Shown here piece after piece: positions 7,285 to 8,170 of a DNA stretch of 8,170 bases. Origin of the DNA: an uncultured Eubacteriales bacterium (GTDB taxonomy: Bacteria; Bacillota; Clostridia; UMGS1810); contig USKN01000081.1 of NCBI GenBank assembly GCA_900555295.1, positions 1 to 8,170 of the forward strand, read 5' to 3'. Made by a program: the position numbers and the translations under genes. The notes under the pieces are model-generated. The model was not told the DNA's origin. It saw only the letters and a list, made by a program, of their open reading frames with translations, and searched no databases. Each line of letters starts with the position of its first letter. The stretch's first letter is position 1.

Positions 7285-8170
7285 TTAAAGCTTCCCTAAT
7301 ATTTTGTCCATTACCCAGTTAGTCAAGGTAGCACTTTCTCCGTCGCATGAGCAGACTGACTTACCGAGCAGATGATCTACTACTGCCTGAATAAGAGGTT
7401 GTTGAACATGCTCAGGATTACCGATACAGATTTCCTCCCGGCCGCGTTCGGTGTGCAGACCAATCGGCTCGTACGTAAAGACAGAGAAGCAGATCATACC
7501 TTTATCTCCGATAATTTCGATGCGGTCTTCGCGGGCGGAATCATGGGCAACAAAGCACCATGAACCACTGCCGACCAATCCGTTGTCGAACTGGAAGCAG
7601 GCGCTCAGCGTATCTTCGGCAGGATAAAGCCCTCCACGATTGCTCTTATATCCGCTGGCTTCGAGGATGCAGCCGAACATATCTTGCAGCAAGTCGATCT
7701 GATGCGGGGCGAGGTCATAGAAGTAACCGCCACCGGCAATATCAGCCTGTACACGCCAAGGAAGATTTTCACGGTTGTAATCCAAATCACGTGGCGGCTG
7801 TGCAAAGCGGACTTGTACGTTTATGACATTACCGATAGAACCGTTCTCTACCATTTCTTTCACTTTCTGAAAGTAGGGGAGATAGCGGCGGTAATATGCG
7901 ACGAAACAGGGAACACCCGTTTCCTTAGAAATACGGTTGATGCGTGTACACTCCTCATAAGTGACAGCCATTGGTTTTTCAATATAGGCAGGTTTTCCTG
8001 CTTTCATTGCCATAATGGCGTAGGTAGCGTGTGAAGAAGGAGGAGTAGCGATATAAATGGCGTTTACTTCCGGATCGTCAATCAGTTCCTGGGCGTCATC
8101 ATACCATTTCTTGATACCTCTCTCTTTGGCATAAGCCTTTGCTTTCGCACCGTCACGGCTCATTACTGCC
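7285..8170 (-). CDS. Gfo/Idh/MocA-family oxidoreductase (5' end cut by window)
   Basis: This is a NAD(P)-dependent dehydrogenase of the glucose-fructose oxidoreductase / inositol dehydrogenase / MocA family, cytoplasmic, acting on a sugar, inositol or related compound. The frame stays open past the ATG at 8163 to the right edge (codons for Ala and Val precede it). That Met is therefore internal, and about 30 residues with the GxGxxG/A nucleotide-binding loop are missing. Counting from that Met, the remaining Rossmann part includes AIYIATPPSSHATYA (35-49) and the family signature EKPMAVTYEEC (62-72). The substrate domain begins with YYRRYLPYF and has GGGYFYDLAPHQIDLL (144-159), whose Asp150 and His154 fit the catalytic region. 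The C-terminus DKILGKL ends at the TAA at 7285. The sequence looks Bacteroides-like. No clear intrinsic terminator follows. Substrate cannot be assigned. Confidence 0.92.
   Translation of the reverse strand, partial: AVMSRDGAKAKAYAKERGIKKWYDDAQELIDDPEVNAIYIATPPSSHATYAIMAMKAGKPAYIEKPMAVTYEECTRINRISKETGVPCFVAYYRRYLPYFQKVKEMVENGSIGNVINVQVRFAQPPRDLDYNRENLPWRVQADIAGGGYFYDLAPHQIDLLQDMFGCILEASGYKSNRGGLYPAEDTLSACFQFDNGLVGSGSWCFVAHDSAREDRIEIIGDKGMICFSVFTYEPIGLHTERGREEICIGNPEHVQQPLIQAVVDHLLGKSVCSCDGESATLTNWVMDKILGKL

Noticed and set aside
7684..8034. A 116-codon plus-strand open frame opposite the oxidoreductase
   Set aside because: It is antisense to a clearly coding, family-matching gene and has no recognisable motifs.
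8161..8163. ATG at 8163 as the true start of the oxidoreductase
   Set aside because: The frame stays open to the window edge and the nucleotide-binding loop expected at the N-terminus is absent, so the start lies outside the window.

Overview
All five genes lie on the minus strand, but they appear to come from two kinds of bacterium. Genes left of about position 6654 look like a gut-type Clostridia/Firmicutes operon. They are AT-rich, have Shine-Dalgarno sites of the AAAAGGAG type, and encode a lipoprotein sugar-binding protein and a secreted multi-domain protein typical of that group. Genes right of about 6692 look like Bacteroides. They are visibly less AT-rich and resemble Bacteroides proteins. 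The deaminase has no Shine-Dalgarno site and carries a promoter of the Bacteroidota -33/-7 type (TTTA, 19 bp, TATATTTG). The taxonomic assignment is judged by eye and from memory; no search was run.

Reading in the direction of transcription (right to left): a 5'-truncated Gfo/Idh/MocA-family oxidoreductase (8170 to 7285); a 122-bp intergenic stretch with the deaminase promoter and a perfect 13-bp inverted repeat; a complete guanine deaminase (7162 to 6692); a 37-bp gap that is the likely junction between the two genome types; a 1167-residue secreted protein with three beta-sandwich (LamG-like) modules (6654 to 3151); a 576-residue DUF5054/GH38-like putative glycoside hydrolase (3117 to 1387); and a sugar ABC transporter solute-binding lipoprotein that runs off the left edge (1363 to 1). 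The last three genes are separated by 33 and 23 bp and form a tight operon.

The operon makes sense as a glycan-use locus: a secreted, possibly glycan-binding protein outside the cell, a lipoprotein that captures oligosaccharides for import, and a hydrolase without a signal peptide that would cut them in the cytoplasm. The permease genes would be expected beyond the left edge. The substrate cannot be read from the sequence. The two right-hand genes are a purine catabolism enzyme (guanine to xanthine) and a sugar or inositol dehydrogenase-like protein; nothing links them functionally to the operon.

The main points for a second look are the abrupt change of genome type at 6655-6691 (a chimeric assembly is the simplest explanation, recent transfer the exciting one), the 13-bp inverted repeat around the deaminase promoter, the DUF5054 enzyme with GH38-like metal-site motifs, and a tryptophan-rich insertion in the second module of the large secreted protein. 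No RNA genes, CRISPR arrays, transposases or integrases were seen, and no gene-free stretch exceeds 300 bases.
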